The position numbers and the translations under genes were made by a program. 64,000 bases of DNA from Rhodospirillales bacterium 24-66-33 (GTDB taxonomy: Bacteria; Pseudomonadota; Alphaproteobacteria; Reyranellales; Reyranellaceae): assembly GCA_002281855.1 (NCBI GenBank), contig NCHQ01000003.1, positions 1-64,000 on the forward strand, written 5' to 3'. The stretch's first letter is position 1. Each line of letters starts with the position of its first letter. Under the pieces are notes generated by a model. It was not told the DNA's origin. It did no database searches and saw only the letters and a program-made list of their open reading frames with translations. This document shows, one piece after another, positions 36,863-45,951 of the stretch.

Positions 36863-37582
36863 GTGGCGACGTTCCTGCTGGTTCATGGGGCCTGCACCGG
36901 CGGCTGGTGCTGGGAGAAGGTCGTCCCCCTGCTGGAAGCGGCCGGCCACAAGGTCTGCGCGCCCGACCTGCCCGGTCTCGGCGACGACCACACACCCCCC
37001 GCCAATGTCACCCTCGCCGACAACGTCGAGAAGCTGGCGCGTCTCCTCGACAAGATGGAGGAGCAGGTCATCCTGGTCGGCCATTCGCTGGGCGGCGTCA
37101 CGATCAGCCAGCTCGCCGAGGCGCGGCGGCGCAAGATCAAGGCGCTGGTCTATGTCTGCGCCCTGCTGCCGACCTCGGGCAAGAGCGGCAGGGACATGAC
37201 CTCGCTCGAACGGGACGCCATGTTCCGGCTGTCGCGACAGGTCAGCCCCGACGGCAAGACCTACACTTTCGCGCGCGACAAGCTACCGAGCCTGTTCTAC
37301 GCCGACGTCTCGCCCGAGGATCGCTACAAGGCAATGCAGCGGCTGCGGCCGCAGCCGCTCGCCATCTCGACGACGCCGGTGACCCTCACCGAGGACCGCT
37401 TCGGTTCGGTGCCGCGCTGGTACATCGAATGCATCCACGACAACGCGATCCGCATCGCCCTGCAGCGCACCATGGCGAAGGAAACGCCGTGCAAGGTGCT
37501 GCGGCTGGAAAGCGGGCACTCGCCGTTCTTCAGCAATCCCGAGGAACTGGTCGAGCATCTGGAGATGATTGCGGCGAGTTAA
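36863..37582 (+). CDS. Alpha/beta hydrolase (methyl esterase/hydroxynitrile lyase-like)
   Basis: A 239-residue hydrolase starting at GTG 36863. The oxyanion motif FLLVHGACTGGWCW, the nucleophile elbow VGHSLGG (about residue 77) and the terminal histidine in ESGHSPFFSNPEEL place it in the small esterase group with plant methyl esterases and hydroxynitrile lyases. SVPRWYIECIHDNAI matches the acid-residue region. The substrate is unknown. It is cotranscribed with the SDR gene and followed by an intergenic inverted repeat. Confidence 0.85.
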   Translation: MATFLLVHGACTGGWCWEKVVPLLEAAGHKVCAPDLPGLGDDHTPPANVTLADNVEKLARLLDKMEEQVILVGHSLGGVTISQLAEARRRKIKALVYVCALLPTSGKSGRDMTSLERDAMFRLSRQVSPDGKTYTFARDKLPSLFYADVSPEDRYKAMQRLRPQPLAISTTPVTLTEDRFGSVPRWYIECIHDNAIRIALQRTMAKETPCKVLRLESGHSPFFSNPEELVEHLEMIAAS

Positions 37583-37589
37583 GACTCTG

Positions 37590-37674
37590 TCGTCGTGAAC
37601 GAAGCGAAGGACCCAGCGGAACGACCAGAGTACTGCGTAGCTAACGTTAGATCCTTCGCTTCGCTCAGGATGAC
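37590..37674. repeat. Intergenic inverted repeat, copy 1 of 4
   Basis: Left arm CGAAGCGAAGGACC, right arm GATCCTTCGCTTCGCTCAGG and ATGACA, about 85 bases in total. It lies between convergent genes. The left arm has a variant GTGAACGAAG in place of CTGAGCGAAG. See copies at 39851, 45850 and 61426. Confidence 0.7.
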
Positions 37675-37702
37675 AAGTCGGGCCGGCGTAGCTCAACACG
37701 CC

Positions 37703-38557
37703 CTACTCGAAGAAAGCGAACGCCCGCGCCCCGATGCTCTGCCGTGGCCGCGGATTGGCGGGCGAAGTCGGATCGTCGAAGGCGGAATGCAGCGAGAAAC
37801 GCGCGCGGCCGTCCTTCAACGAGTCGTAGCACTTGATGAGGATCGCCTCGTCCCGGGTCATCCTCGGGAAGTAAAACCAGCGGTGATCGGCGTTGTAGAC
37901 GCCCTGGTAGATCTCGCCGGTGCGATCGGCATAGACGAGGTCGCAGACCGCGAGGTCGCGCGGCGCGATGCTCTCGGAGTCCACGAAGCCCAGCGGCGCC
38001 ATCTCGACCGGTTCGTGATCGATGCTGCGCCAGACATTGTACTCCGCGAAGCGCTTCTGGAGACGCCGTTCGGCCTCCTCGGGCGGCAGCAGGTCTCGCA
38101 CCCGCTGCGGGCCCGACTTCTCGGTGTAGTCGTTGTGCACGCTGCGCACCGGTGTCCGGAGACCGCGCTCGACGGCGCGGTCGGCCGTGCGCACCGTATG
38201 GTCGAACACCACCACCTTCGACGCACCGGTTTCGCGCTTGATCAGCGCCTCGACCTCGGCGTGGTACTTCGTGCGCACTTCCTCTTCGTCGTAGAAGTCG
38301 CGCACATCGGTATCGTGGTGCGTCAGGATGAAGGCCTGGCGGTCGAGCGAGAGGTCGCGCGCGATCGGACGGGCATCGTGGATGCGGACCGTGATGTCCC
38401 GATAGTTGCCGTCCCTGCGCGGCAGGCCCGTGCCGTGCGGCGGATTGTAGGTGACCGGCTTGACGCTGAGATCGGCGAGGTAGTTCACCGGCGCATCGAC
38501 CCACTCGGCGAGCGGCGGCCGCGTAGCGGCGGATTCGGCGGTTCGAACATCGACCAT
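37703..38557 (-). CDS. CmcJ/NvfI-family oxidoreductase (Fe/2-oxoglutarate type)
   Basis: A 284-residue protein of the family that includes CmcJ (cephamycin 7-alpha-methoxylation partner) and the fungal NvfI/asaB oxygenases. Motifs are VHNDYTEKSGPQRVRDLLP, FAEYNVWRSIDHEP, HRWFYFPRMTRDEAILIKCY and FSLHSAFDDP. Candidate iron ligands are the His and Asp of VHNDYT and the His of SLHSAF. These enzymes hydroxylate or desaturate small molecules; the substrate is unknown and no biosynthetic cluster surrounds it. It stands alone between two intergenic elements. Confidence 0.8.
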   Translation of the reverse strand: MVDVRTAESAATRPPLAEWVDAPVNYLADLSVKPVTYNPPHGTGLPRRDGNYRDITVRIHDARPIARDLSLDRQAFILTHHDTDVRDFYDEEEVRTKYHAEVEALIKRETGASKVVVFDHTVRTADRAVERGLRTPVRSVHNDYTEKSGPQRVRDLLPPEEAERRLQKRFAEYNVWRSIDHEPVEMAPLGFVDSESIAPRDLAVCDLVYADRTGEIYQGVYNADHRWFYFPRMTRDEAILIKCYDSLKDGRARFSLHSAFDDPTSPANPRPRQSIGARAFAFFE

Positions 38558-38657
38558 GGTTTCACCCGTGACTTGCGTTTGCTCCCCTTAGGTCGTGTGG
38601 CTTTAGCCGCTTGCCACCCCTCGGGCTCACGAGAAGAATTCATGGGGTCATGTCGGT

Positions 38658-39833
38658 TCAGGCCGCGAGTTCGAGAATCTCCATGACCTGCTCCGGCCCC
38701 TTGATGGGCCGCGGATTGTTGAGCACCGCCCGGTCGTGCATCGATTTCTCGGCGATCTCGCGGAAACGGTCCTTGCCGACGCCGACCTCGGAGAGACGGC
38801 CGGGCAGGCCGAGCGCCTTCACCAGCCCTTCCACCAGGTCTCCCGCCGCCGCATCCGGCTTGCCGAACGCCTCGCCCACCCGCTTCTGCCGCTCGGCATT
38901 GGCCGGCAGGTTCCAGCGCAGGACTGACGGCAGCATCACGCAGGACGTATGGCCGTGCGGCACATGGCAGGCGGCACCCAGCACATGGCCGATCCCGTGG
39001 CTGGCACCTACACCGACGCCCGACGTACCGGCGCCGATCGACAGCCACATGCCGAACTGGAGATCGAGCCGGGTCGCCATGTCGTCCGGATTGGCCTTGT
39101 GCGCCGGCAGGGCGCGGGCGAGCAGCTTCAGCGCCTCGGTGGCGGTGCCCAGCACGAAGGGATGCGCCTGCTGCGAACACAGCCGCTCGACCGCATGATC
39201 GACGGCCTTCAGGCCGGTCGAGAGCATCAGGTCCATCGGTGTCGCCAGGGTGGCCGCGGGATCGAGCACGATGACCCGCGGCACGATCAGGCGATGGCCG
39301 AAGCTCTCCTTGATGCCCTTGCGCGGATCGGAGATGCCGGCGTAGGCATTGAACTCGGCGGCCGAAAGCGTCGTCGGCACGGCGATCATGCGGATCGCGT
39401 CGGCCGGCGGCCGGATGGCTTCCGACGGCGGCGCGGCGCCTTCCTTGGGCTTGCCCGCACGATAGGCGTCCAGCTCATCGACCGTGGTCACGTTCTGCCA
39501 CAGCGCGATCAGGATCGTCTTGGTGGCATCGATCACCGAGCCGCCACCCACCGCCACGATCAGGTCCGCACCGGCCGCGCGCGCCATCGCGGCGCCGTCG
39601 ACGACACAGGGTCGCGGCGAGTGCGCCGTGATGCCGGCATAGGTGCCGGCGTGCAGATCGCCCAGACCTTCGATCACCGACGTCAGCAGCGCGCTCTGCG
39701 CCACCGACTTCGAGGTCGTGATGAACACCTTCCTCGCCCCGAGCCGCTCGGCCTCGGCGCGCAACGCGACGCCCGCCGGCCTGCCATAGACCACGCGCTC
39801 GATGTCCTGATGTCCGTGGATGCCATTCAACAT
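38658..39833 (-). CDS. Iron-containing alcohol dehydrogenase / maleylacetate reductase family
   Basis: A 391-residue group III dehydrogenase. The nucleotide motif is VAVGGGSVIDATKTI (about residue 94), metal ligands are expected in GLKAVDHAVERLC, and the histidines in GASHGIGHVLGAACHVPHGH are present. The length and the IAVPTTLSAAEFNAYAG segment fit maleylacetate reductase-like members, which complete aromatic ring degradation, but short-chain alcohol oxidation is equally possible. Dienelactone hydrolase, its classical partner, is encoded immediately downstream at 39942, which favours the maleylacetate reading. Confidence 0.88.
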   Translation of the reverse strand: MLNGIHGHQDIERVVYGRPAGVALRAEAERLGARKVFITTSKSVAQSALLTSVIEGLGDLHAGTYAGITAHSPRPCVVDGAAMARAAGADLIVAVGGGSVIDATKTILIALWQNVTTVDELDAYRAGKPKEGAAPPSEAIRPPADAIRMIAVPTTLSAAEFNAYAGISDPRKGIKESFGHRLIVPRVIVLDPAATLATPMDLMLSTGLKAVDHAVERLCSQQAHPFVLGTATEALKLLARALPAHKANPDDMATRLDLQFGMWLSIGAGTSGVGVGASHGIGHVLGAACHVPHGHTSCVMLPSVLRWNLPANAERQKRVGEAFGKPDAAAGDLVEGLVKALGLPGRLSEVGVGKDRFREIAEKSMHDRAVLNNPRPIKGPEQVMEILELAA

Positions 39834-39850
39834 GTTCTTGCTCTCTCTTT

Positions 39851-39938
39851 GTCATCCTGAGCGAAGCGAAGGATCTGGCGCCTCGGCGACATCCATTCTG
39901 ATCGTTCTGCGAGGTCCTTCGCTGCGCTCAGGACGACA
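39851..39938. repeat. Intergenic inverted repeat, copy 2 of 4
   Basis: Left arm GTCATCCTGAGCGAAGCGAA then GGATC; right arm GGTCCTTCGCTGCGCTCAGG then ACGACA. About 88 bases, between the dehydrogenase start and the dienelactone hydrolase stop. Confidence 0.75.
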
Positions 39939-39941
39939 GGA

Positions 39942-40685
39942 CTATCCGATGTGCCGGCGAAACAGCGCCAGCATGCGCTCATAGTGCTTCTCGCGGGCGG
40001 CCTCGTGCAGGTTGCCGCGGTCGGAGAAGGCGTAGCCGTGGTGCGTGCCCGCCTCGGTCTCGACGCGCGAGGGAAACGGCGCGGACGCCAGCAGCCTCTC
40101 GAACTTGGCGACGTCCGACAGCGGCACGTAGGTGTCGTGCTCGGCAAAGGCGTAGTAGCCCTCGGCCGTGATGTCGCCCAGCATCAGGTGCGGCGAGTCG
40201 GGCTTGTCGGTGATCAGGCGCGTTCCGTAGTAGGAGGCGAAGCAGCCGATGCGGTCGGGATGCGCCGCCGCCGCCGCAGTGACGAAAGCGCCGCTCATGC
40301 AGTAGCCCACCAGCCCGACCTTGCCGGGCTTGGCGTCGGGCAGGGTCGGCAGCACGTCGAGCAGCGCCCCGGTGTCGGCCGCCACCTTGGCGTTGGAGAG
40401 CGTCTCCATCAGGCCGAACATGCGCTTCAGGTTGGCCTCGCCGTCCGGGTGGTTGCGGGTCGGGCCGCAGACGAATTCGCGCGTCGAGCGGTAGTAGAGA
40501 TTGGGCAGCAGCACGTAGTAGCCGGACTGCGAAATCCGCCGGCAGATTTCCCTCAGTCCCTCGCGCACGCCCGGGGCGTCCATCAGCATGATGACGACCG
40601 GCAGCGGCCCGCCATCGTCGGGCCGCACCGTATAAGTGTTCATGGCGCCATCTTGCGTGGCGATATCAAGCTCGCGTTCGATCAT
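39942..40685 (-). CDS. Dienelactone hydrolase family protein
   Basis: A 247-residue hydrolase of the DLH fold. The start is ATG 40685 (MIERELDIATQDGAMNTY); an upstream in-frame start only adds promoter sequence. The nucleophile is Cys in VGYCMSGAF, the Asp lies in the FAEHDTYVP region, and the His in EAGTHHGYAF. DLH converts dienelactone to maleylacetate in chlorocatechol-type routes; many family members have broader esterase roles. The neighbouring iron dehydrogenase could reduce maleylacetate. Divergent from the CoA-transferase gene. Confidence 0.88.
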   Translation of the reverse strand: MIERELDIATQDGAMNTYTVRPDDGGPLPVVIMLMDAPGVREGLREICRRISQSGYYVLLPNLYYRSTREFVCGPTRNHPDGEANLKRMFGLMETLSNAKVAADTGALLDVLPTLPDAKPGKVGLVGYCMSGAFVTAAAAAHPDRIGCFASYYGTRLITDKPDSPHLMLGDITAEGYYAFAEHDTYVPLSDVAKFERLLASAPFPSRVETEAGTHHGYAFSDRGNLHEAAREKHYERMLALFRRHIG

Positions 40686-40759
40686 GCCCGGACGGTACCG
40701 GGCCTCAGCCCCATGGTCTATAACCGCGCCTCCTGTCTGAATTCGAGGAGTGGAACGAG

Positions 40760-41965
40760 ATGGCGGTGGCAAGCGGGGGCGCGCTCGAGGGCCTGAAGGT
40801 GATCGACCTGTCGCGTGTGCTGGGAGGCCCCTATTGCGGCCAGATGCTGGCCGACCACGGCGCCGACGTGATCAAGATCGAGCCGCCGCAGGGCGACGAG
40901 ACCCGTACCTGGGGCCCTCCGTTCGACGACGAGGGCATCTCGGCCTATTTCGCCGGCATCAACCGCAACAAGCGCACGATCGCGCTGGACCTCTCCAAGC
41001 CGGAGGGCCGCGAGGTGCTGCTGAAGCTGCTCGAGACGGCCGACGTGCTGATCGACAACTTCAAGACCGGCACGATGGAGAAGTGGGGCATCGGCTACCA
41101 CGACGTGCTGGCCGCGAAGTTCCCGCGGCTGGTCCATGCCCGTGTCTCGGGCTTCGGCGCCGACGGACCGCTGGGCGGCTTCCCGGGCTACGACGCCATG
41201 GTCCAGGCTTCGGCCGGCCTGGTCTCGGTCAACGGCTCGCCCGAGGGCGGCCAGGTTCGCATCGGCGTGCCCGTGGTGGATCTGTCGACCGGCATGAACG
41301 CCACGATCGGCATCATGATGGCGCTCTATGAGCGAAACCGGTCGGGCAAGGGGCAGTTCGTCGATGCGACGCTCTACGACAGCGCCATCGCGCTGCACCA
41401 GCCGCATGCGCCGAACTATTTCATGGCCGGTCTCAAGCCCAAACTCGTCGGCAACAGCCACGCGAGCCTGGTGCCCTACTCCAACTTCCCGACCAAGACC
41501 CGCAACATCGTGGTCGGCGCCGGCAATGACGGGCAGTTCCGTAAGCTGACGCAGATGCTGGGCAAGCCGGAACTGGCCGACGATCCACGTTTCAAGACCA
41601 ACAAGGAGCGCGTGGCCCATCGTGCCGAGCTCGAAGCCGAGTTGCGCGCGCTGCTCAAGGACCGCGACGCCAACGAACTCTCGCAGGAGCTGATGAAGGG
41701 CGGCGTACCGTCGGCCGCCGTGCTGGAGGTCTCCGATGTGATGGAGGCTCCGCACACCAAGCATCGCGGCATGGTGTGGGAGAAGGATGGCTGGCGGAAC
41801 GTCGGCAATCCCGTGAAGCTCTCCCGCACCCCGCCCAAGGTCCGCACCAAGCCCAAGAAGTTCGGCACCGACACGCGCGCCGTGCTTCAGGAAGCCGGCT
41901 ATTCCGCGGCCGAAATCGACAGTCTGGTCACCGCCGGCATCGCGCTCACCGAGATCAAGAAGTAG
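40760..41965 (+). CDS. Class III CoA-transferase (CaiB/BaiF family)
   Basis: A 401-residue family III CoA-transferase. Key segments are LEGLKVIDLSRVLGGPYCGQ, LADHGADVIKIEPPQGD, YFAGINRNKRTIALDL and IDNFKTGTMEKWG. The catalytic Asp lies in GVPVVDLSTGMNATIG (about residue 177). It moves CoA between a carboxylic acid and an acyl-CoA donor such as succinyl-CoA or formyl-CoA. GGAGTGG precedes the ATG. A 2,4-dienoyl-CoA reductase-like SDR gene follows 8 bases later, so the pair probably activates and reduces one unsaturated acid. Confidence 0.92.
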   Translation: MAVASGGALEGLKVIDLSRVLGGPYCGQMLADHGADVIKIEPPQGDETRTWGPPFDDEGISAYFAGINRNKRTIALDLSKPEGREVLLKLLETADVLIDNFKTGTMEKWGIGYHDVLAAKFPRLVHARVSGFGADGPLGGFPGYDAMVQASAGLVSVNGSPEGGQVRIGVPVVDLSTGMNATIGIMMALYERNRSGKGQFVDATLYDSAIALHQPHAPNYFMAGLKPKLVGNSHASLVPYSNFPTKTRNIVVGAGNDGQFRKLTQMLGKPELADDPRFKTNKERVAHRAELEAELRALLKDRDANELSQELMKGGVPSAAVLEVSDVMEAPHTKHRGMVWEKDGWRNVGNPVKLSRTPPKVRTKPKKFGTDTRAVLQEAGYSAAEIDSLVTAGIALTEIKK

Positions 41966-41973
41966 GAAAGAAG

Positions 41974-42828
41974 ATGTTCCAACCCGACCTGCTCAAGGGC
42001 AAGCGCATCCTCGTGACCGGCGGCGGCACCGGCCTCGGCCGCTCGATGGCGCATCGCTACCTCGAACTGGGCGCCAACGTGATCATCTGCGGCCGCCGCG
42101 AGGACGTCCTGAAGGAGACCGCGGCCGAGCTCGCGAAGGAGACCGGCGGCGAGATCGAGACGGTGGGCTGCGACGTGCGCATCCCCGACGCCGTCGAGGC
42201 GATGATGGACAAGATCTGGGAGAAGCGGCCGCTCGACATCCTGGTCAACAATGCCGCCGGCCAGATCCTCGCCCAGACCCACAAGATGTCCTCGCGGGCG
42301 ATCGACGCCGTGCTGGGCATCGTGCTGCACGGTTCGGCCTACTGCACGGTCGCGGCCGGCCGTCGCTGGATCGATGCCGGCGAGCGCAACAAGGTGGTGA
42401 TGTCGATCCTCACCGTCTCGTCGCTGACCGGCGCGCCCTTCACGGTCCCCTCGGCGATGGCCAAGGCGGGCGTGCTGGCCATGACCAAGAGCCTGGCCGT
42501 CGAGTGGGGCCCCAAGGGCATCCGCACCTGCGCGATCGTGCCGGGCCCCTTCCCGACCGAAGGCGCCTGGAGCCGGCTGATGCCGAAGGAACGCGGCGGC
42601 AACGAGGACATGATCAAGGCGATCCCGATGCGCCGCACCGGGGAACATATCGAGCTGGCCAACCTCGCCGCCTTCCTGGTGAGCGACGGTGCGGCCTACA
42701 TCAACGGCGACGCGATCGTCATCGACGGCGGCAAGATGCTGCAGTCGGGCGGCGGCGGCGCCAACACCTCGGCCATGCTCGACTGGACCGACGAGCAGTG
42801 GGACGCGCTCCGTCCGAAGAAGAAGTGA
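41974..42828 (+). CDS. SDR oxidoreductase, 2,4-dienoyl-CoA reductase (DECR)-like
   Basis: A 284-residue SDR starting at ATG 41974 (AGGAAAG upstream). VTGGGTGLGRSMAHRY is the cofactor loop and NNAAGQ follows. The YxxxK active site is replaced by SAMAK in PFTVPSAMAKAGVLAMTKSL, as in mitochondrial 2,4-dienoyl-CoA reductases, where Ser and Lys are kept and another Tyr acts. SLAVEWGPKGIRTCAIVPGP also fits that group. It would reduce a 2,4-dienoyl-CoA with NADPH. A bulged hairpin follows the stop. Confidence 0.9.
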   Translation: MFQPDLLKGKRILVTGGGTGLGRSMAHRYLELGANVIICGRREDVLKETAAELAKETGGEIETVGCDVRIPDAVEAMMDKIWEKRPLDILVNNAAGQILAQTHKMSSRAIDAVLGIVLHGSAYCTVAAGRRWIDAGERNKVVMSILTVSSLTGAPFTVPSAMAKAGVLAMTKSLAVEWGPKGIRTCAIVPGPFPTEGAWSRLMPKERGGNEDMIKAIPMRRTGEHIELANLAAFLVSDGAAYINGDAIVIDGGKMLQSGGGGANTSAMLDWTDEQWDALRPKKK

Positions 42829-42840
42829 GAGCAGCGCCAT

Positions 42841-42870
42841 TGGAGCGCGCCACTCCAGTGGCGCTCAAAC
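42841..42870 (+). terminator. Bulged hairpin after the DECR-like gene
   Basis: GAGC, a 2-base bulge, GCCACT, loop CC, AGTGGC, GCTC, then CAAAC. It begins 12 bases after the stop, between convergent genes. Confidence 0.45.
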
Positions 42871-42937
42871 GTCTATCGACCAGCGAGACATGAGCGCAGC
42901 TGGAGTTGCGCGCTCCCCTGAGTAACCGGTCGGCTGA

Positions 42938-44038
42938 TCAGGGCATCGGCGTTGGAAGGTCGCTTTCCCCGACCTTCCGGCCTGCCGCGATCCAGGCGAC
43001 CAGCAGGTCGTAGAAGACCGACAGCACCACCGGGCCGACGAACAGGCCGATGAGGCCGCCCGCCAGGGTGCCGCAGATGACGCCGGCCACGATCACCGCC
43101 ATCGGCGTCGGCAGGCCGCGCGCCATCAGGATGGGACGCAGCACATTGTCGAGCAGCAGCAGCGGCAGCGTATAGGCCGTGAACAGGCCGGCATGCAGGG
43201 CCGGCAGATACATCCACGTCCAGATGATCACCGGGATCATGACGATGTTGGGCCCGACCTGCACGATTGCCAGCACCAGGCAGACGAAGGTAATGGCGCC
43301 GGCGAACGGAACGCCCGCCACCAGCATGCCGATCGCCAGCAGAACCGACTGCAGGAGGGCGATGCCGATGACGCCCTGCGACACGTTGCGGATGGTCGAG
43401 CCGGCGATCTCGAGGAAGTGCCGGCCGCGCGTTTCGGCCACCCGCACCGCGAGGCCGCGCAGTGTTCCCGTCAACTCGTCGGAATAGGCCAAGAGGACGC
43501 CCGCCACGACGATGGCGCCGGCAAACTGCAGGACGCCCAGAAAGACGCCCGCCGCGATGCCGCCCATCCAGCGACCGACCGAGGCCAGCTGGCCGACATG
43601 GGCCGTCACGAGGGCTCGCGCATCGTTTGAGGCCGTCAGCCAGAAGTCGTAGACCCGCGCGCCGACCATCGGCCAGTCCTTCACCGATTCAGGCGGCGGC
43701 GGCACGACATGCTCGCCGCGCAGCAGCATCCGGGCATACTCGTCGAGGCTTCCCACGGCGGACGCCGCGAGAAGGACGACGGGCGTCAGCAACAGGACGA
43801 GCATCAGGATCGAAAACAGCGCGGCCGCGACCCCGCCCCGCAGATGCAGGCGCCGCCGGGCAATGTCGAACAGGGGATAGACGGCGACCGACAGGATGAT
43901 GGCCCACATCATCAACGCCGCCACCGGCTGCAGCAGGAGCAGGCTCACATATATGACCGTCGCGATCAGCCCGAGGCGGATCGCGACATCGATCGTGAAT
44001 CGCGTGATGTCCGCCCTGCCCTTTTCCGTGTCGATCAT
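42938..44038 (-). CDS. AI-2E/PerM family membrane transporter
   Basis: A 366-residue membrane protein with about eight transmembrane segments, starting at ATG 44038. Family segments are LLQPVAALMMWAIILSVAVY, a periplasmic-domain region around EYARMLLRGEHV, and the conserved core GVPFAGAITFVCLVLAIVQV, then GPNIVMIP. The C-terminal DNVLRPILMARGLPTPMAVI matches the family. Members were named for autoinducer-2 export, but several are ion antiporters or of unknown substrate. It is divergent from the GMC gene at 44245. Confidence 0.88.
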   Translation of the reverse strand: MIDTEKGRADITRFTIDVAIRLGLIATVIYVSLLLLQPVAALMMWAIILSVAVYPLFDIARRRLHLRGGVAAALFSILMLVLLLTPVVLLAASAVGSLDEYARMLLRGEHVVPPPPESVKDWPMVGARVYDFWLTASNDARALVTAHVGQLASVGRWMGGIAAGVFLGVLQFAGAIVVAGVLLAYSDELTGTLRGLAVRVAETRGRHFLEIAGSTIRNVSQGVIGIALLQSVLLAIGMLVAGVPFAGAITFVCLVLAIVQVGPNIVMIPVIIWTWMYLPALHAGLFTAYTLPLLLLDNVLRPILMARGLPTPMAVIVAGVICGTLAGGLIGLFVGPVVLSVFYDLLVAWIAAGRKVGESDLPTPMP

Positions 44039-44244
44039 TGCCGTCTCCGCCGCACCATGGTGGTGGACGCTTATCGCATGGCGGCTGGCCCGTATACCGC
44101 GGGTACAGCACGATGAGAGGCAGGGGATCGCCCGGGCCGTCAGGGCATGACGATTCACACATGCCGAGGACAGATTGCCCCTGTCATCCGCATGGCAGTG
44201 CGCTACGGTTGCATGACAACGAATGCGCGGGGAGAGCAGCGGAA

Positions 44245-45840
44245 ATGGCCGAGTACGATTACATCATCGTGGGCGCAGGTTCGGCGGGTGGTGCCCTGGC
44301 GGCACGGCTCACGGAAGTGCCGACCAACAAGGTGCTCCTGCTCGAAGCCGGCGCGGCCAGCCACCCCTACTCCCGAATGCCGCTGTCGTTTGGACTGTTG
44401 ATCGACAACCCGGCCGCCAATTGGCTCTATCAGTCGGAACCCGAACCGGGGACCGCCAACCGGGTCATCCCGGTGCCGCGCGGCAAGGTGCTGGGCGGCT
44501 CCAGCTCGATCAACGGCCTGGTCTGGGTGCGCGGCCAGCCGCTCGACTTCGACACCTGGGCGCAGATGGGCTGTCGCGGCTGGAGCTGGCGCGACGTGGC
44601 GCCGCTCTTCACCCGCATGGAGAACTTCGTCGACGGTGACGGCTCGAACGGCCGCGGCACCGATGGGCCGCTGAAGGTCTCGACCGTGCCCGACCAGAAC
44701 CCGCTTTACGACGCGCTGTTCGAGGCGTCGAAGGCCGCCGGCTTCAAGACCAACCCGGACTACAACAGCGAGGATCAGGAAGGCGTCGTGAAGACGCAGA
44801 CCTCGATCTACAAGGGCCGGCGCATGAGCGTGGCCCATTGCTACATCGAGCCGGCCATGAAGCGGCCGAACCTGCACGTCGTCACCAACGCCCACACGCT
44901 GCGCGTCCTGCTCGAGGGCAAGCGCTGCGTCGGCGTCGAGTACGACAAGGACGGCAAGACGGTTCAGGCCAAGGCGAAGGAAACGATCCTGTCGGCCGGC
45001 GGCGTCGCCAGCCCGCAGATCCTCGAACTGTCGGGCATCGGCCAGCCCGAGCTGCTGAAGAAGCACGGCATCGAGGTGAAGCACGAGCTGAAGGCGGTCG
45101 GCGAGAATTTCCGCGACCACATCAACGCCCGCATCATCTGGCGCCTGAAGGTGGCGAGCGTCTCCTACAACCACATGGCGCGCGGCATCGGCGCCGTGAC
45201 GCAGATGATGAAGTACCTCGCCACAGGGGGCGGCTTCATGAGCCTGCCCTCGGCGCCGCTGCTGGGCTTCCTGAAGACACGGCCGGAACTCGAGACCCCC
45301 GACGTGCAGATGCATCTCGTGCCCTACTCGATCAAGGACCCGAAGACCCGCAAGCTTCAGGACTTCCCGTCGATGACGATCGCCTGCTACCAGCTGCGGC
45401 CCGAGAGCCTGGGCTCGATCCACATTCGCTCGGCCGATCCCAAGGCGCATCCTTCCATCCGCTTCAACTTCCTGGCCGACAGGATCGACCAGGACGCGAT
45501 GACGGCCGGCTTCCGCATGATGCGCAAGATCGTCGATGCCGCGCCCATGGATCCCTACCGCGACGAGGAGTTCTCGCCGGGCCCGTCGGTGCAGTCCGAC
45601 GAGGAGATCCTCACCTGGATCCGCAACAACTCGCAGACCGCCTATCACCCGATCGGCACCTGCCGCATGGGCCCCGAAGGCCCGAACACCGTGGTCGACG
45701 ACAAGCTCCGGGTGCACGGCATCGCCGGTCTGCGCATTGCCGACGCCTCGATCTTCCCGACCATGCCCTCGGGCAACACCAACGCGCCCTCGATCATGGT
45801 CGGCGAGAAGATGGCGGATATCTTGAAGGGCGCGGCTTAA
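44245..45840 (+). CDS. GMC-family FAD oxidoreductase (choline dehydrogenase-like), copy 2
   Basis: A 531-residue flavoprotein starting at ATG 44245 (GGGGAGAGCAGCGGAA upstream). FAD motif YDYIIVGAGSAGGALAARL; signature 1 RGKVLGGSSSINGLVWVRGQ; signature 2 GGVASPQILELSGIG; catalytic His in YHPIGTCRMGP; end PSGNTNAPSIMVGEKMAD. It is related to the enzyme at 9593 but clearly diverged. It oxidises an alcohol with FAD. The sequence between the AI-2E gene and this start (44039-44244) holds both promoters but no feature I can define. Confidence 0.9.
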   Translation: MAEYDYIIVGAGSAGGALAARLTEVPTNKVLLLEAGAASHPYSRMPLSFGLLIDNPAANWLYQSEPEPGTANRVIPVPRGKVLGGSSSINGLVWVRGQPLDFDTWAQMGCRGWSWRDVAPLFTRMENFVDGDGSNGRGTDGPLKVSTVPDQNPLYDALFEASKAAGFKTNPDYNSEDQEGVVKTQTSIYKGRRMSVAHCYIEPAMKRPNLHVVTNAHTLRVLLEGKRCVGVEYDKDGKTVQAKAKETILSAGGVASPQILELSGIGQPELLKKHGIEVKHELKAVGENFRDHINARIIWRLKVASVSYNHMARGIGAVTQMMKYLATGGGFMSLPSAPLLGFLKTRPELETPDVQMHLVPYSIKDPKTRKLQDFPSMTIACYQLRPESLGSIHIRSADPKAHPSIRFNFLADRIDQDAMTAGFRMMRKIVDAAPMDPYRDEEFSPGPSVQSDEEILTWIRNNSQTAYHPIGTCRMGPEGPNTVVDDKLRVHGIAGLRIADASIFPTMPSGNTNAPSIMVGEKMADILKGAA

Positions 45841-45849
45841 GCAAGCCCT

Positions 45850-45936
45850 GTCGTCCTGAGCGCCAGCGAAGGACCTTGCGCAACGACCAGCGGACTCCGT
45901 TGCGCGCGCACGATCCTTCGCTGCGCTCAGGATGAC
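45850..45936. repeat. Intergenic inverted repeat, copy 3 of 4
   Basis: Left arm GTCGTCCTGAGCGCCAGCGA then AGGACC; right arm GATCCTTCGCTGCGCTCAGG then ATGAC. About 87 bases, between convergent genes. The interior contains an extra short inverted repeat (TTGCGCAACG and CGTTGCGCGC). Confidence 0.75.
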
Positions 45937-45951
45937 ATGAATTGTATGTCG

